Shown: positions 1-5,792, numbered from the stretch's first letter. The stretch: DNA of 6,100 nt from Candidatus Sigynarchaeota archaeon (GCA_030587505.1 JAUQYY010000310.1:1-6100); one strand, 5' to 3'. Notes: generated by a model from the letters alone, not told the origin. Numbers and translations are program-made.

Positions 1-818
1 TCACTAAGGCTGCCATTAAGATTGTTCCACATCCGCACTACAAGACGGTTGTGGCTTATGGTATGGACAACCCGTACGACATGCAGGATGCGACGCTCGA
101 GGTATCCAAGCGCGAGATAGGCATAGCGGATCACTGTGTCATGGTTCAGGGTGGAAACTGGCCGCTGGTTATGACCAGGTGGCCGAAGGATAGGGTTCCA
201 ACCGATTACGAGTTTTACAAGAAGCTCGGCATATCCGAGTGGTGGATGAACTTCGAGATCTGGGCGCACAGCCAGGAGGAGTTGGACTTCGTCGCCAAGA
301 GGATTGACGAGATTATGAAGGACTACGAGGCTAAGACGGGTCACAAGCTACCGCAGTGGAAGCTTCACCCAAAGCAGATTGCAAGCAGGCTTAAGAAGCC
401 TAACAAGATCGCTATTCCATACTCTCTGTGGGAAGCCGGCTTCCTGTTCATAACTTGGTACACGCCGTGGAAGGACTGCGCCGAGTTCGCGGAGATCTAC
501 AACGAGAAGCTGGTGGAGTATGGTTTCCCCCCGGTTATGTGGATTGCTAGTATTGATCACTGTAGGCAGGCCATTTGCATGCCTATTGTGTGCTTCGATT
601 CGACTGACCCTAAGGACGTTGAGAGGGTTCAGGAGCTGAACAGGGAGACCACCGAGATGTTCCTGGATAAGGGTTGGGTTGAGTACAGGCCAGACCCTTA
701 TGTGCACGCCCCGCTGATGTACAGTAGAGCGAAGACGTACCACGAGTATCTCAAGAAGATTAGGGCGTTGTGGGACCCGAACTACATCATGCATCCTGGA
801 AGACTCGCGATTCCCTAA
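1..818 (+). CDS. FAD-linked oxidase, C-terminal part (5' end outside window)
   Basis: The frame is open from base 3 through the GTG at 51 to TAA at 816-818, so this is the 3' part of a longer gene; GTG 51 should not be taken as the start because the upstream 16 codons read as continuous protein. About 271 residues are visible. The C-terminus (ALWDPNYIMHPGRL) matches the typical ending of FAD-linked oxidases of the glycolate oxidase GlcD, D-lactate dehydrogenase and vanillyl-alcohol/4-cresol oxidase group. The FAD-binding N-terminal domain lies outside the window, so substrate and flavin attachment cannot be judged. The visible part would be the substrate-binding cap and C-terminal domain, here rich in Trp and Tyr, with a His-Cys pair in SIDHCRQAIC. 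The next gene, 17 bases on, encodes an Fe-S protein of the GlcF/HdrD type. This pairing is known for multi-subunit 2-hydroxyacid dehydrogenases, so a hydroxyacid or alcohol oxidation feeding Fe-S clusters is inferred. The exact substrate is unknown. Confidence 0.85.
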   Translation, partial: TKAAIKIVPHPHYKTVVAYGMDNPYDMQDATLEVSKREIGIADHCVMVQGGNWPLVMTRWPKDRVPTDYEFYKKLGISEWWMNFEIWAHSQEELDFVAKRIDEIMKDYEAKTGHKLPQWKLHPKQIASRLKKPNKIAIPYSLWEAGFLFITWYTPWKDCAEFAEIYNEKLVEYGFPPVMWIASIDHCRQAICMPIVCFDSTDPKDVERVQELNRETTEMFLDKGWVEYRPDPYVHAPLMYSRAKTYHEYLKKIRALWDPNYIMHPGRLAIP

Positions 819-825
819 AGGAGGT
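817..825 (+). promoter_or_regulatory. Shine-Dalgarno of the Fe-S protein gene, overlapping the upstream stop
   Basis: The sequence AAAGGAGGT begins inside the TAA stop of the oxidase gene and ends 9 bases before ATG 835. It is a near-perfect complement of the 16S rRNA 3' end. The overlap of stop and ribosome binding site supports co-transcription and translational coupling of the two genes, and it fixes the start of the second one. Confidence 0.85.
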
Positions 826-834
826 TGATTCGAG

Positions 835-2106
835 ATGGAAAGGCTGGAAAGTTTTAAGAAGGAAATCTACCGGTGCATCCACTGTGGAGCCTGTAGGTTT
901 GCGTACTCAGGAGAGCCAGACAAAGAGGGCATAGGCGAGCATGGAGGAAAACTGTATGAGGGAATAATGGTAAACTGCCCTGCTGGTGATCTCCACGGCT
1001 GGGAGGGCTTCTATAATTCTGGGAAAATGTGGATGGCGAGAGCTTTCCTTGAAGGTGATCTTGAGCTGAACGAGGATATAGTTGATATTCTTTTCGCCTG
1101 TACTACGTGCGGAAACTGTGAGGTGCAGTGTGAAAACAAGATTCCGACCGTGGATATAATTGAGGCTCTCAGAGCCGCCGTTGTGGAAAAGGGTGTACCT
1201 CTCGGAGCCAAAACAGCTCGACTGTCCAGAACCGTGAGGGAAAAGAACAATCCTTATGATGAGCCACACGAAGAGAGAACCAGTTGGTTCAAGGGTAAGA
1301 CGAACCTTGACGTCAAGACAGCCTACTTCGTGGGGTGCACGGCTTCGTACAGGATCAAAAACGTCGCCGAGGCAACCGAGCGCCTCTTCAGAAAACTGGG
1401 AGAACCCTTAGCCATCCTACCGGAAGAGGTGTGTTGTGGTTCGCCACTGATCAGAACAGGACAAATGGAACAAGCTACAAGGGTGATGTATCAGAATCTT
1501 GAGACATTCAAAAAATTTGACACCGTTGTTTTTAGCTGCGCCGGATGCTACAGAACAATTAGGGTGGACTACCCAAAACTCACGGGACAGGAACTACCAT
1601 TCAAACCGGTGCACACATTGGAATACGTCGCAGACCTCATGAAAAAGGGAAAGCTCAAAATCGAAAAAGAGTTCCCCAAGAAGGTGACGTGGCACGACCC
1701 CTGCCACCTCACAAGACATGTTGCGGACGACATAGAGAGGAGACGCCTAAACGAGAGCAAAAACTGGTTCATGGACACGAGAGCGATCGAGAAAGAGAAG
1801 GAAGAATGGTACGAACTTCCAAGATACGTGCTTAGCCAGATCCCAGGTGTAGATTTTAGGGAAATGTACCGAATCAAAGAAAACACTTGGTGCTGCGGTG
1901 CTGGAGGAGGAGTCAAAACACAGTACAAGGACCTAGCTATGCACGCGGTGTTTGAAAGAATCAAGGAAGCCGAAGCGACTGGAGCTGAAGCACTGATTAC
2001 ATCTTGTCCCTTCTGCTGGCTCAATTTCAGAGACGGAATCAGGGAGTCCGGAAGCAAGCTGGAACTCTACGAGTTAATTGAGCTTCTGGATAAGCTGGTC
2101 GACTAA
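835..2106 (+). CDS. GlcF/HdrD-like Fe-S protein with two CCG domains
   Basis: A 423-residue soluble electron-transfer subunit, probably the partner of the FAD oxidase just upstream. Two N-terminal [4Fe-4S]-type motifs are visible. The first is C14-x2-C17-x2-C20 with the likely fourth ligand at C48-Pro; the second is C89-x2-C92-x2-C95-x3-C99. Two cysteine-rich CCG domains follow, the type found in GlcF, LldE and heterodisulfide reductase HdrB/HdrD. The first is C168-x31-C200C201-x33-C235-x2-C238, which fits the HdrB noncubane-cluster pattern. The second is C290 (in WHDPCH), C353C354G and C391-x2-C394, with a longer 62-residue first gap. There is no signal peptide or membrane segment, so it is cytoplasmic or peripheral. 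The inferred role is to take electrons from the flavin and pass them to a quinone, thiol/disulfide or another carrier. The unusual feature is the 27-residue gap in the first cluster motif. The family call is firm; the physiological acceptor is not known. Confidence 0.88.
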   Translation: MERLESFKKEIYRCIHCGACRFAYSGEPDKEGIGEHGGKLYEGIMVNCPAGDLHGWEGFYNSGKMWMARAFLEGDLELNEDIVDILFACTTCGNCEVQCENKIPTVDIIEALRAAVVEKGVPLGAKTARLSRTVREKNNPYDEPHEERTSWFKGKTNLDVKTAYFVGCTASYRIKNVAEATERLFRKLGEPLAILPEEVCCGSPLIRTGQMEQATRVMYQNLETFKKFDTVVFSCAGCYRTIRVDYPKLTGQELPFKPVHTLEYVADLMKKGKLKIEKEFPKKVTWHDPCHLTRHVADDIERRRLNESKNWFMDTRAIEKEKEEWYELPRYVLSQIPGVDFREMYRIKENTWCCGAGGGVKTQYKDLAMHAVFERIKEAEATGAEALITSCPFCWLNFRDGIRESGSKLELYELIELLDKLVD

Positions 2107-2111
2107 GCACA

Positions 2112-2136
2112 CTTCCTCTTCTCCCCTCCTTTTCTC
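2112..2136 (+). terminator. Pyrimidine-run transcription terminator (candidate)
   Basis: Five bases after the TAA of the Fe-S gene is an unbroken 25-base run of C and T, including TTTT at 2130-2133. Archaeal RNA polymerase commonly terminates at U-rich tracts without needing a hairpin. The position between a stop codon and a new TATA-like region fits termination of the oxidase/Fe-S transcript. This is inference from sequence only. Confidence 0.5.
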
Positions 2137-2141
2137 AACTA

Positions 2142-2160
2142 TTTATACTAATTTTTATAC
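2142..2160 (+). promoter_or_regulatory. TATA-box region of the regulator gene
   Basis: Two overlapping archaeal TATA-like elements are present, TTTATACT (2142-2149) and TTTTATAC (2153-2160). With the usual distance of about 26 bases from box centre to start site, transcription would begin near 2172 or 2182. Both positions lie downstream of the TTG at 2166 and upstream of the TTG at 2187, which is why the second TTG is preferred as the gene start. Confidence 0.6.
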
Positions 2161-2186
2161 CCTGTTTGGTTGCGGCGGGTGGTTCC

Positions 2187-3071
2187 TTGAGCGCCGAACT
2201 TGCGATAGAAGCTTTGGCAAGTAAGAATCGCCGAGCGTTATTGAACGTGCTCTTCGAGCACAAGAGGCTCGAGTTCGACGCCCTGATGAGGCACCTGGGT
2301 TTCGGGCGTGATTTCGCCTCCAAGTTCCGCAAGAGGTACCTAGAGCCTCTCACAAAGGCGGGCTTCGTAAGCAGGGAGGATAGCTACCTTCTTCTCACAC
2401 CCCTAGGATTCCTTGCAGTTGACCTGTTTGGGAACATCGACTGCTTGAAACTCTACGGCAAGCTAAGGTACCTGCTGGCTCTGGAGTCTCCCAAAACCAC
2501 CAAACAGTTGGTGCGCTTTCTTGGCGTGAGCAGGCGCACGTGCTGGTCCCAGCTCGAGAAGCTCAGAGAGATGGGGCTCGTCAAAACAGTTAAGATTCAC
2601 TACAAGCTGAAGGAGGGCAAACTGGATTTTGACAAGCTTCCCGGCTACCTGAGAAAAATCGTTGAAGCCATGGGGAGGAGAGCCGTTTCCCCAGCTCACA
2701 TCGCCCGCGTCACCGGCCAGATGGAGAGCTCCATCTACTCCAGAATGTCCGACCTCATGAGACTCGGATATGTGGAGTACGCTGGTCCCGAACCCCCACC
2801 CAAAACAATCTTCCATGTCTACCACAAGCTCACAAGAAAGGGCGAGGATATCACACAGAGAATCAAGTCATGCGGAAACGTGCTCTACTGCATGTGGTGC
2901 ATAACCGAGCTCCTGTCCAAGAACGGCAGGGTTGACGAGCTGGAAATATGGGAAGCCTGTAACAAGAGAATTGGAGGCATCAACAGCTTCGAGACACGCA
3001 GAGCAATCAACGTCCTGCGAATGGCCAACATCATAGAGGGAAACAAACTCGAGGGATACACACTCGCATAA
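2187..3071 (+). CDS. Multi-winged-helix DNA-binding transcriptional regulator
   Basis: A predicted DNA-binding protein of 294 residues, or 301 from the alternative TTG at 2166. TTG 2187 is preferred because both TATA candidates place the transcript start after 2166 and a weak GGTGG lies just upstream. By eye it splits into four helix-turn-helix/wing units (301-residue numbering): about 8-88 (ALMRHLGFGRDFASKF, wing ending in LLLTPLG), 92-165 (KQLVRFLGVSRRTCWSQLEK), 168-232 (IARVTGQMESSIYSRMSDL, wing HVYHKLTRKG) and 235-301 (ELEIWEAC to GYTLA). The last unit has cysteines at 236, 242, 245 and 265, which could bind a metal or Fe-S cluster or simply be structural. There is no transmembrane segment or enzymatic domain. 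It stands alone with its own promoter, between a redox gene pair and a leu-type cluster, so it may regulate either or itself. No specific family name is recognised; the DNA-binding assignment is solid, the target is unknown. Confidence 0.75.
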   Translation: MSAELAIEALASKNRRALLNVLFEHKRLEFDALMRHLGFGRDFASKFRKRYLEPLTKAGFVSREDSYLLLTPLGFLAVDLFGNIDCLKLYGKLRYLLALESPKTTKQLVRFLGVSRRTCWSQLEKLREMGLVKTVKIHYKLKEGKLDFDKLPGYLRKIVEAMGRRAVSPAHIARVTGQMESSIYSRMSDLMRLGYVEYAGPEPPPKTIFHVYHKLTRKGEDITQRIKSCGNVLYCMWCITELLSKNGRVDELEIWEACNKRIGGINSFETRRAINVLRMANIIEGNKLEGYTLA

Positions 3072-3075
3072 AAAA

Positions 3076-3126
3076 CACTGACTGATTCCCGAACCCTTCC
3101 GTGTCGGTGGCTAAATCCCGTCTTTT
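3076..3126 (+). terminator. Weak hairpin plus T-tract after the regulator (candidate terminator)
   Basis: CACTGAC (3076-3082) can pair with GTCGGTG (3103-3109) over seven pairs, one of them a U-G wobble, with a 20-base loop. A short T-rich stretch (TCTTTT, 3121-3126) follows. The placement right after the TAA at 3069-3071 suggests transcript ending, but the loop is large and the T-tract short. Confidence 0.3.
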
Positions 3127-3131
3127 GTGAG

Positions 3132-3143
3132 TGGTCAAAACCA
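3132..3143. promoter_or_regulatory. Short inverted repeat upstream of the leuB promoter (possible operator)
   Basis: TGGT-CAAA-ACCA is a perfect 4-base inverted repeat with a 4-base spacer, centred about 24 bases ahead of the TATA box at 3158. The position suits an activator or other regulator site, for instance for the neighbouring winged-helix protein. Such a short repeat can arise by chance, and no second copy was found next to the regulator promoter. Confidence 0.2.
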
Positions 3144-3157
3144 GTTGTCCGCACAGC

Positions 3158-3165
3158 TTATATAC
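3158..3165 (+). promoter_or_regulatory. TATA box of the leu-type cluster
   Basis: TTATATAC is a good archaeal TATA box. A start site about 26 bases from its centre would fall near 3187, giving a leader of roughly 16 bases that contains exactly one element, the GGAGG ribosome binding site. No clear BRE purine motif is seen directly upstream. Confidence 0.7.
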
Positions 3166-3190
3166 CAGTACTCGGTTCTCCCTTCCTTGC

Positions 3191-3195
3191 GGAGG
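3191..3195 (+). promoter_or_regulatory. Shine-Dalgarno that decides the TTG start of leuB
   Basis: GGAGG ends 8 bases before TTG 3204. The next codons encode the family's conserved N-terminus (YRIVVLPGDGVG), so the rare TTG is the true start. Confidence 0.8.
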
Positions 3196-3203
3196 AGTAT
3201 CCT

Positions 3204-4340
3204 TTGACCAGGACGTACAGGATTGTGGTTCTTCCGGGAGACGGAGTAGGCAGGGAAGTGGTTCCAGAAACCGTGAAGGTTTTGAAAGCAGCCAGAGACG
3301 CGGTGACCGGCTTCGACTATGACTTCGTCGAGTTCCCCTGCGGCGGCAAATACTACCTAGAGACCGGAAAGGAGTGGCCCGACGAGGCTTGGGAGGAGTG
3401 TAAAAGGGCACACGCAATCCTCTTCGGAGCGGTCGGGTGGCCCGAGGCGGTGAAGCCGGGAGGCGCACTAGCCGGTGTGGACATCCTACTGGGACTGAGG
3501 TTCAACCTGGACCTCTACGCCAACCTGAGACCCGCCAAGCTGTATGACGGCGTGGAGTCAAGAATCCTGGGCAAGACCGCTGGGGATGTGGACTTCGTGG
3601 TGGTCAGGGAGAACACAGAAGGACTGTACGCGCCGATTAGGGGCGTGCTGAGCAGGGGAGAGGTTGACGAGGTTGCTGTGGATGTGAGGATAATCACCCG
3701 CAGGGGTGCTGAGAGAGTAATCCGCCACGCCTTCGACCTGTGCCTGAGGCGAAACGGAGCCCTGGGGGACGGCAGGAGGCGCGTGAGCTGCGTTGACAAG
3801 AGCAACGTTCTGGACGGGTGCAGACTCTTCAGAAGAATCTACGACGAGGTGGCAGAAAGCTACCCGGAGATTGAGAGAGACTACGTGTACGTTGACGCCC
3901 TGACCCAGTGGATGATCAGAACCCCCGAACACTACGATGTGGTGGTGACCTCGAATTTCCAGGGAGACGTAATCTCAGACCTCTCCTCGGTTCTGGTCGG
4001 CGGAATGGGTATGTGCCCGAGCGCCAACATCGGCGAGAGGCACGGAATGTTCGAACCCGTCCACGGAAGCGCACCCGACATCGCAGGCCAACAGAAAGCG
4101 AACCCAATCGGCTCCATTCTCTCCGGCAAGATGATGCTCGAATGGCTAGCCCAGAAACACGGAGACAAAGCCTGCGCGAAAGCAGCAGAGACGATAGAAC
4201 AAGCGGTTTCAAGGGTTCTGAGCGAGGAGAAGGTTAGAACACCAGACCTGTGCTGCGGAAAGTACAGCGGGATAACGCCGAGCAGGACATCCCAGGTCGG
4301 AGACGCGGTTGTGCGGAAAATCGAAAAACCGAGCGGGTGA
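3204..4340 (+). CDS. leuB: 3-isopropylmalate dehydrogenase-like beta-decarboxylating dehydrogenase
   Basis: A 378-residue NAD-dependent enzyme of the isopropylmalate/isocitrate/D-malate dehydrogenase family, which oxidises the hydroxyl of a 2-alkylmalate-type acid and then decarboxylates it. Visible signatures are the N-terminal LPGDGVG (10-16), substrate arginines R99, R109 (in LYANLRP) and R135 (in VRENTEG), catalytic K199 (VDKSN), metal-binding D231, D255 and D259, PSANIG (272-277), and the nucleotide loop HGSAPDIAG (287-295). D292 in that loop favours NAD over NADP. Length is slightly above the usual 340-365. FGAVGWP (74-80) resembles D-malate/tartrate dehydrogenases (DmlA/TtuC). The LLGLR stretch keeps the two leucines of the isopropylmalate pocket but lacks the usual glutamate ahead of them. 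The leuC and leuD genes downstream favour a leucine-type role. The gene has its own TATA box and ends in TGA. The family is certain; substrate is open between 3-isopropylmalate, homoisocitrate, methylmalate and D-malate. Confidence 0.8.
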   Translation: MTRTYRIVVLPGDGVGREVVPETVKVLKAARDAVTGFDYDFVEFPCGGKYYLETGKEWPDEAWEECKRAHAILFGAVGWPEAVKPGGALAGVDILLGLRFNLDLYANLRPAKLYDGVESRILGKTAGDVDFVVVRENTEGLYAPIRGVLSRGEVDEVAVDVRIITRRGAERVIRHAFDLCLRRNGALGDGRRRVSCVDKSNVLDGCRLFRRIYDEVAESYPEIERDYVYVDALTQWMIRTPEHYDVVVTSNFQGDVISDLSSVLVGGMGMCPSANIGERHGMFEPVHGSAPDIAGQQKANPIGSILSGKMMLEWLAQKHGDKACAKAAETIEQAVSRVLSEEKVRTPDLCCGKYSGITPSRTSQVGDAVVRKIEKPSG

Positions 4341-4380
4341 CAGAAAAACAGAAAAGCGAATCAGACCAAGTTGTTCTGTC
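4339..4380 (+). repeat. Inverted repeat spanning the leuB stop codon
   Basis: GACAGAA (4339-4345, beginning in the TGA stop) and TTCTGTC (4374-4380) are perfect 7-base complements separated by 28 bases. In RNA they could form a hairpin in the 89-base leuB-leuC gap. No T-tract follows, so it looks more like a processing or stability element than a terminator. No TATA box is evident in this gap, which supports co-transcription of leuB and leuC. Confidence 0.3.
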
Positions 4381-4400
4381 CTCAAGCAGGAGAATAAGGA

Positions 4401-4439
4401 GTGTTTGAACACTACCAGGAGGATTCTTTATGGGAATGA
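4401..4439 (+). CDS. Possible 12-codon leader ORF overlapping the leuC start
   Basis: GTG 4401 opens a 12-residue frame (reads MFEHYQEDSLWE) ending at TGA 4437-4439, eight bases past the first base of the leuC ATG and in a different frame. AGGAG at 4388-4392 lies 8 bases upstream, a good spacing. Translation through it would cover the leuC ribosome binding site. It contains only one Leu codon, so a classical leucine attenuator is not supported. A chance ORF is quite possible. Confidence 0.2.
   Translation: MFEHYQEDSLWE
4417..4422 (+). promoter_or_regulatory. Shine-Dalgarno that decides the leuC start at ATG 4430
   Basis: AGGAGG lies 7 bases before ATG 4430, near-ideal spacing. It shows that translation of leuC is meant to start upstream of the in-frame TAG. 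The only site downstream, GGAGGG at 4562-4567, directly touches TTG 4568 and is badly spaced for initiation. Confidence 0.85.
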
Positions 4440-5716
4440 CGATTTCGGAGAAGATTCTGGCGAGTCACTCCGGCGAGAAAAAGGTCGAGCCCGGAGACAT
4501 CGTCAACGCTAGAATAGACCGCGGCATGGTGCACGAGATGCTCGGAAATCAGCCCTAGGTAGGAGGGTTGACTGGACTGCGCATAGCCCAGATCTACGAG
4601 GAGTTGGGTTTGGATCGTGTGTGGGACGCGGACAGGGTGGTGGCGCTCATAGACCACTGGACCCCAGCCGGAACGGTGGACGAGGCTATCATCCACCAGA
4701 AGTGCAGGGAGTTCGTCGAAAAGTACAGGATAAAAAACTGGCTGGGGATGCGCGAGGGAATCTGCCACGCCGTGTTTCCCCAGAAAGGATTCGTGAAGCC
4801 GGGCGACCTGATCGTGGGCAGCGACTCCCACACGACGACCTACGGGGCGCTCGGAGCCTTCAGCACCGGAATAGGCTCAACGGACATGGCTGTGGTTCTC
4901 GCCACCGGAGAGTTGTGGTTCAAGGTTCCAGCCACCATGAGGTTTGAGATAAACGGCAGAATTCCCGAGTACGTGATGGGCAAGGATATCATTCTAAGGA
5001 TAATCGGCGACATAGGAGTGGAGGGAGCCACCTACAAAACCATGGAGTACACCGGCGAAGCGGTCCGGCAGCTCAGCGTGGACGGCAGATTCACCCTGTG
5101 TAACATGGCAATCGAGGCGGGTGCAAAGGCGGGAATAATCGAACCCGACGAGAAAACCATCCAGTGGGTGAAACAACGCACAAGCGAAGAGTTCCAAGTC
5201 GTAAGAAACGATCCGGACGCAGAGTTCGAAGAAATCATCAAAATGGACATATCCAGCCTCGAACCCCAGGTGGCGAAGCCATCCAGCCCCGGAAACGCCG
5301 TCCCAGTCACAGAGGTCGAGGGAATCAAAATAGACCAAGCCTTCATAGGCTCCTGCACAAACGGCAGAATAGAAGACCTAAGAGCAGCGGCAAAAATCAT
5401 GAAGGGAAAAACCGTTCCAAGAATGGTGAGAGCCATAGTCATCCCAGCCTCAAAAGAGGTCTACACCCAAGCAATGCACGAGGGACTCATCGACATCTTC
5501 CTGGAAGCCGGATGCGTCGTCTGCAACCCCCACTGCGGACCCTGCATCGGAGGAAGCTCCGGAGTCCTGGGACCCGGAGAAGTCTGCATATCCGCCTCAA
5601 ACAGAAACTTCATCGGAAGAATGGGAAGCAAAGACAGCCAAGTATACCTAGCATCCCCCCTAACAGTAGCCGCCTCAGCAGTCACAGGAGAAATAACCGA
5701 CCCAAGAAAAATCTAA
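4430..5716 (+). CDS. leuC: 3-isopropylmalate dehydratase / homoaconitase large subunit, with in-frame TAG at codon 43
   Basis: The large, Fe-S-bearing subunit of an aconitase-family isomerase that moves the hydroxyl group of a 2-alkylmalate through a dehydrated intermediate; it needs the small subunit encoded downstream. Reading from ATG 4430, codons 1-42 give a clear LeuC N-terminus (MGMTISEKILASHSG, then VEPGDIVNARID). Codon 43 is TAG; the same frame then continues to TAA 5714-5716. Counting the TAG as a residue the protein is 428 long, matching archaeal LeuC/HacA (about 415-425). Active-site and cluster signatures are intact: IDH (74-76), GSDSHTTTYGALGAF (130-144), the cluster cysteines C309 (GSCTNGR) and C369/C372 (CGPCIGG), and SNRNFIGRMG near the end. 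There is no other disruption in 385 codons after the TAG, which argues against an old pseudogene. Initiation at TTG 4568 would give 382 residues lacking the N-terminal strand and substrate-contact region. Family certain; UAG decoding inferred. Confidence 0.85.
4556..4558 (+). other. In-frame UAG codon, candidate pyrrolysine or other recoded residue
   Basis: The codon lies between Pro42 (CCC) and Val44 (GTA) of LeuC. Both flanks are in one frame and belong to one protein family, and initiation is clearly upstream. Archaea of several lineages decode UAG as pyrrolysine; no pyl genes are in this window, so the identity of the residue cannot be confirmed here. A base-call error or fresh nonsense mutation (for example from CAG or TGG) is the alternative. 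Confidence 0.55.
4565..4589 (+). other. Small stem-loop just downstream of the UAG (weak PYLIS-like candidate)
   Basis: GGGTTG (4565-4570) can pair with TAGCCC (4584-4589) in RNA, six pairs with two wobbles, around a 13-base loop. It starts 6 bases after the UAG, about where the proposed PYLIS element lies in methylamine methyltransferase genes. The stem is short, such elements are not strictly required for UAG decoding, and the resemblance may be chance. Confidence 0.2.
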
Positions 5717-5733
5717 CCCAAACCAAAAAGGTG

Positions 5734-5786
5734 AAAAATAGAGAGGAGAAAAACAGGGGAACCAACACAAAAAATAGTGGAGAGGA
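5734..5786 (+). repeat. Imperfect direct repeat in the leuC-leuD gap
   Basis: AAAAATAG occurs at 5734-5741 and again at 5770-5777, each followed by an AGAGGA stretch (5742-5747 and 5781-5786). The second copy carries the leuD ribosome binding site; the first may be a duplicated relic or an alternative binding site. The 76-base gap is otherwise A-rich with no TATA box and no further ORF, so leuC and leuD are probably co-transcribed. Confidence 0.35.
5779..5785 (+). promoter_or_regulatory. Shine-Dalgarno of leuD
   Basis: GGAGAGG ends 7 bases before ATG 5793. It is a moderate match to the 16S rRNA 3' end and sets the leuD start, where the conserved small-subunit N-terminus begins at once. Confidence 0.65.
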
Positions 5787-5792
5787 TAACCC

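Noticed and set aside
51..818. GTG 51 as the start of the FAD oxidase
   Set aside because: The frame is open to the window edge with protein-like codons, there is no ribosome binding site before GTG 51, and the FAD-binding domain would be missing.
1569..2057. Minus-strand open frame of 162 codons opposite the Fe-S gene
   Set aside because: The plus strand encodes a protein with conserved CCG motifs throughout; the reverse frame shows no family motif or ribosome binding site.
3131..3322. Plus-strand 63-codon frame upstream of and overlapping leuB
   Set aside because: Its start lies before the TATA box and most of its length overlaps leuB in another frame; the Ser/Arg-rich product resembles no protein.
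3908..4237. Plus-strand open frame inside leuB
   Set aside because: It is an Arg-rich shadow of the LeuB frame, which carries all catalytic motifs here.
4430..4558. Separate 42-codon gene ending at the TAG
   Set aside because: The sequence is the N-terminal part of LeuC and would not be expected to function alone; it is kept as part of the leuC gene.
4568..5716. Stand-alone leuC starting at TTG 4568
   Set aside because: It lacks the conserved LeuC N-terminus, which is encoded in the same frame directly upstream behind a better ribosome binding site; the purine run before this TTG has no spacing.
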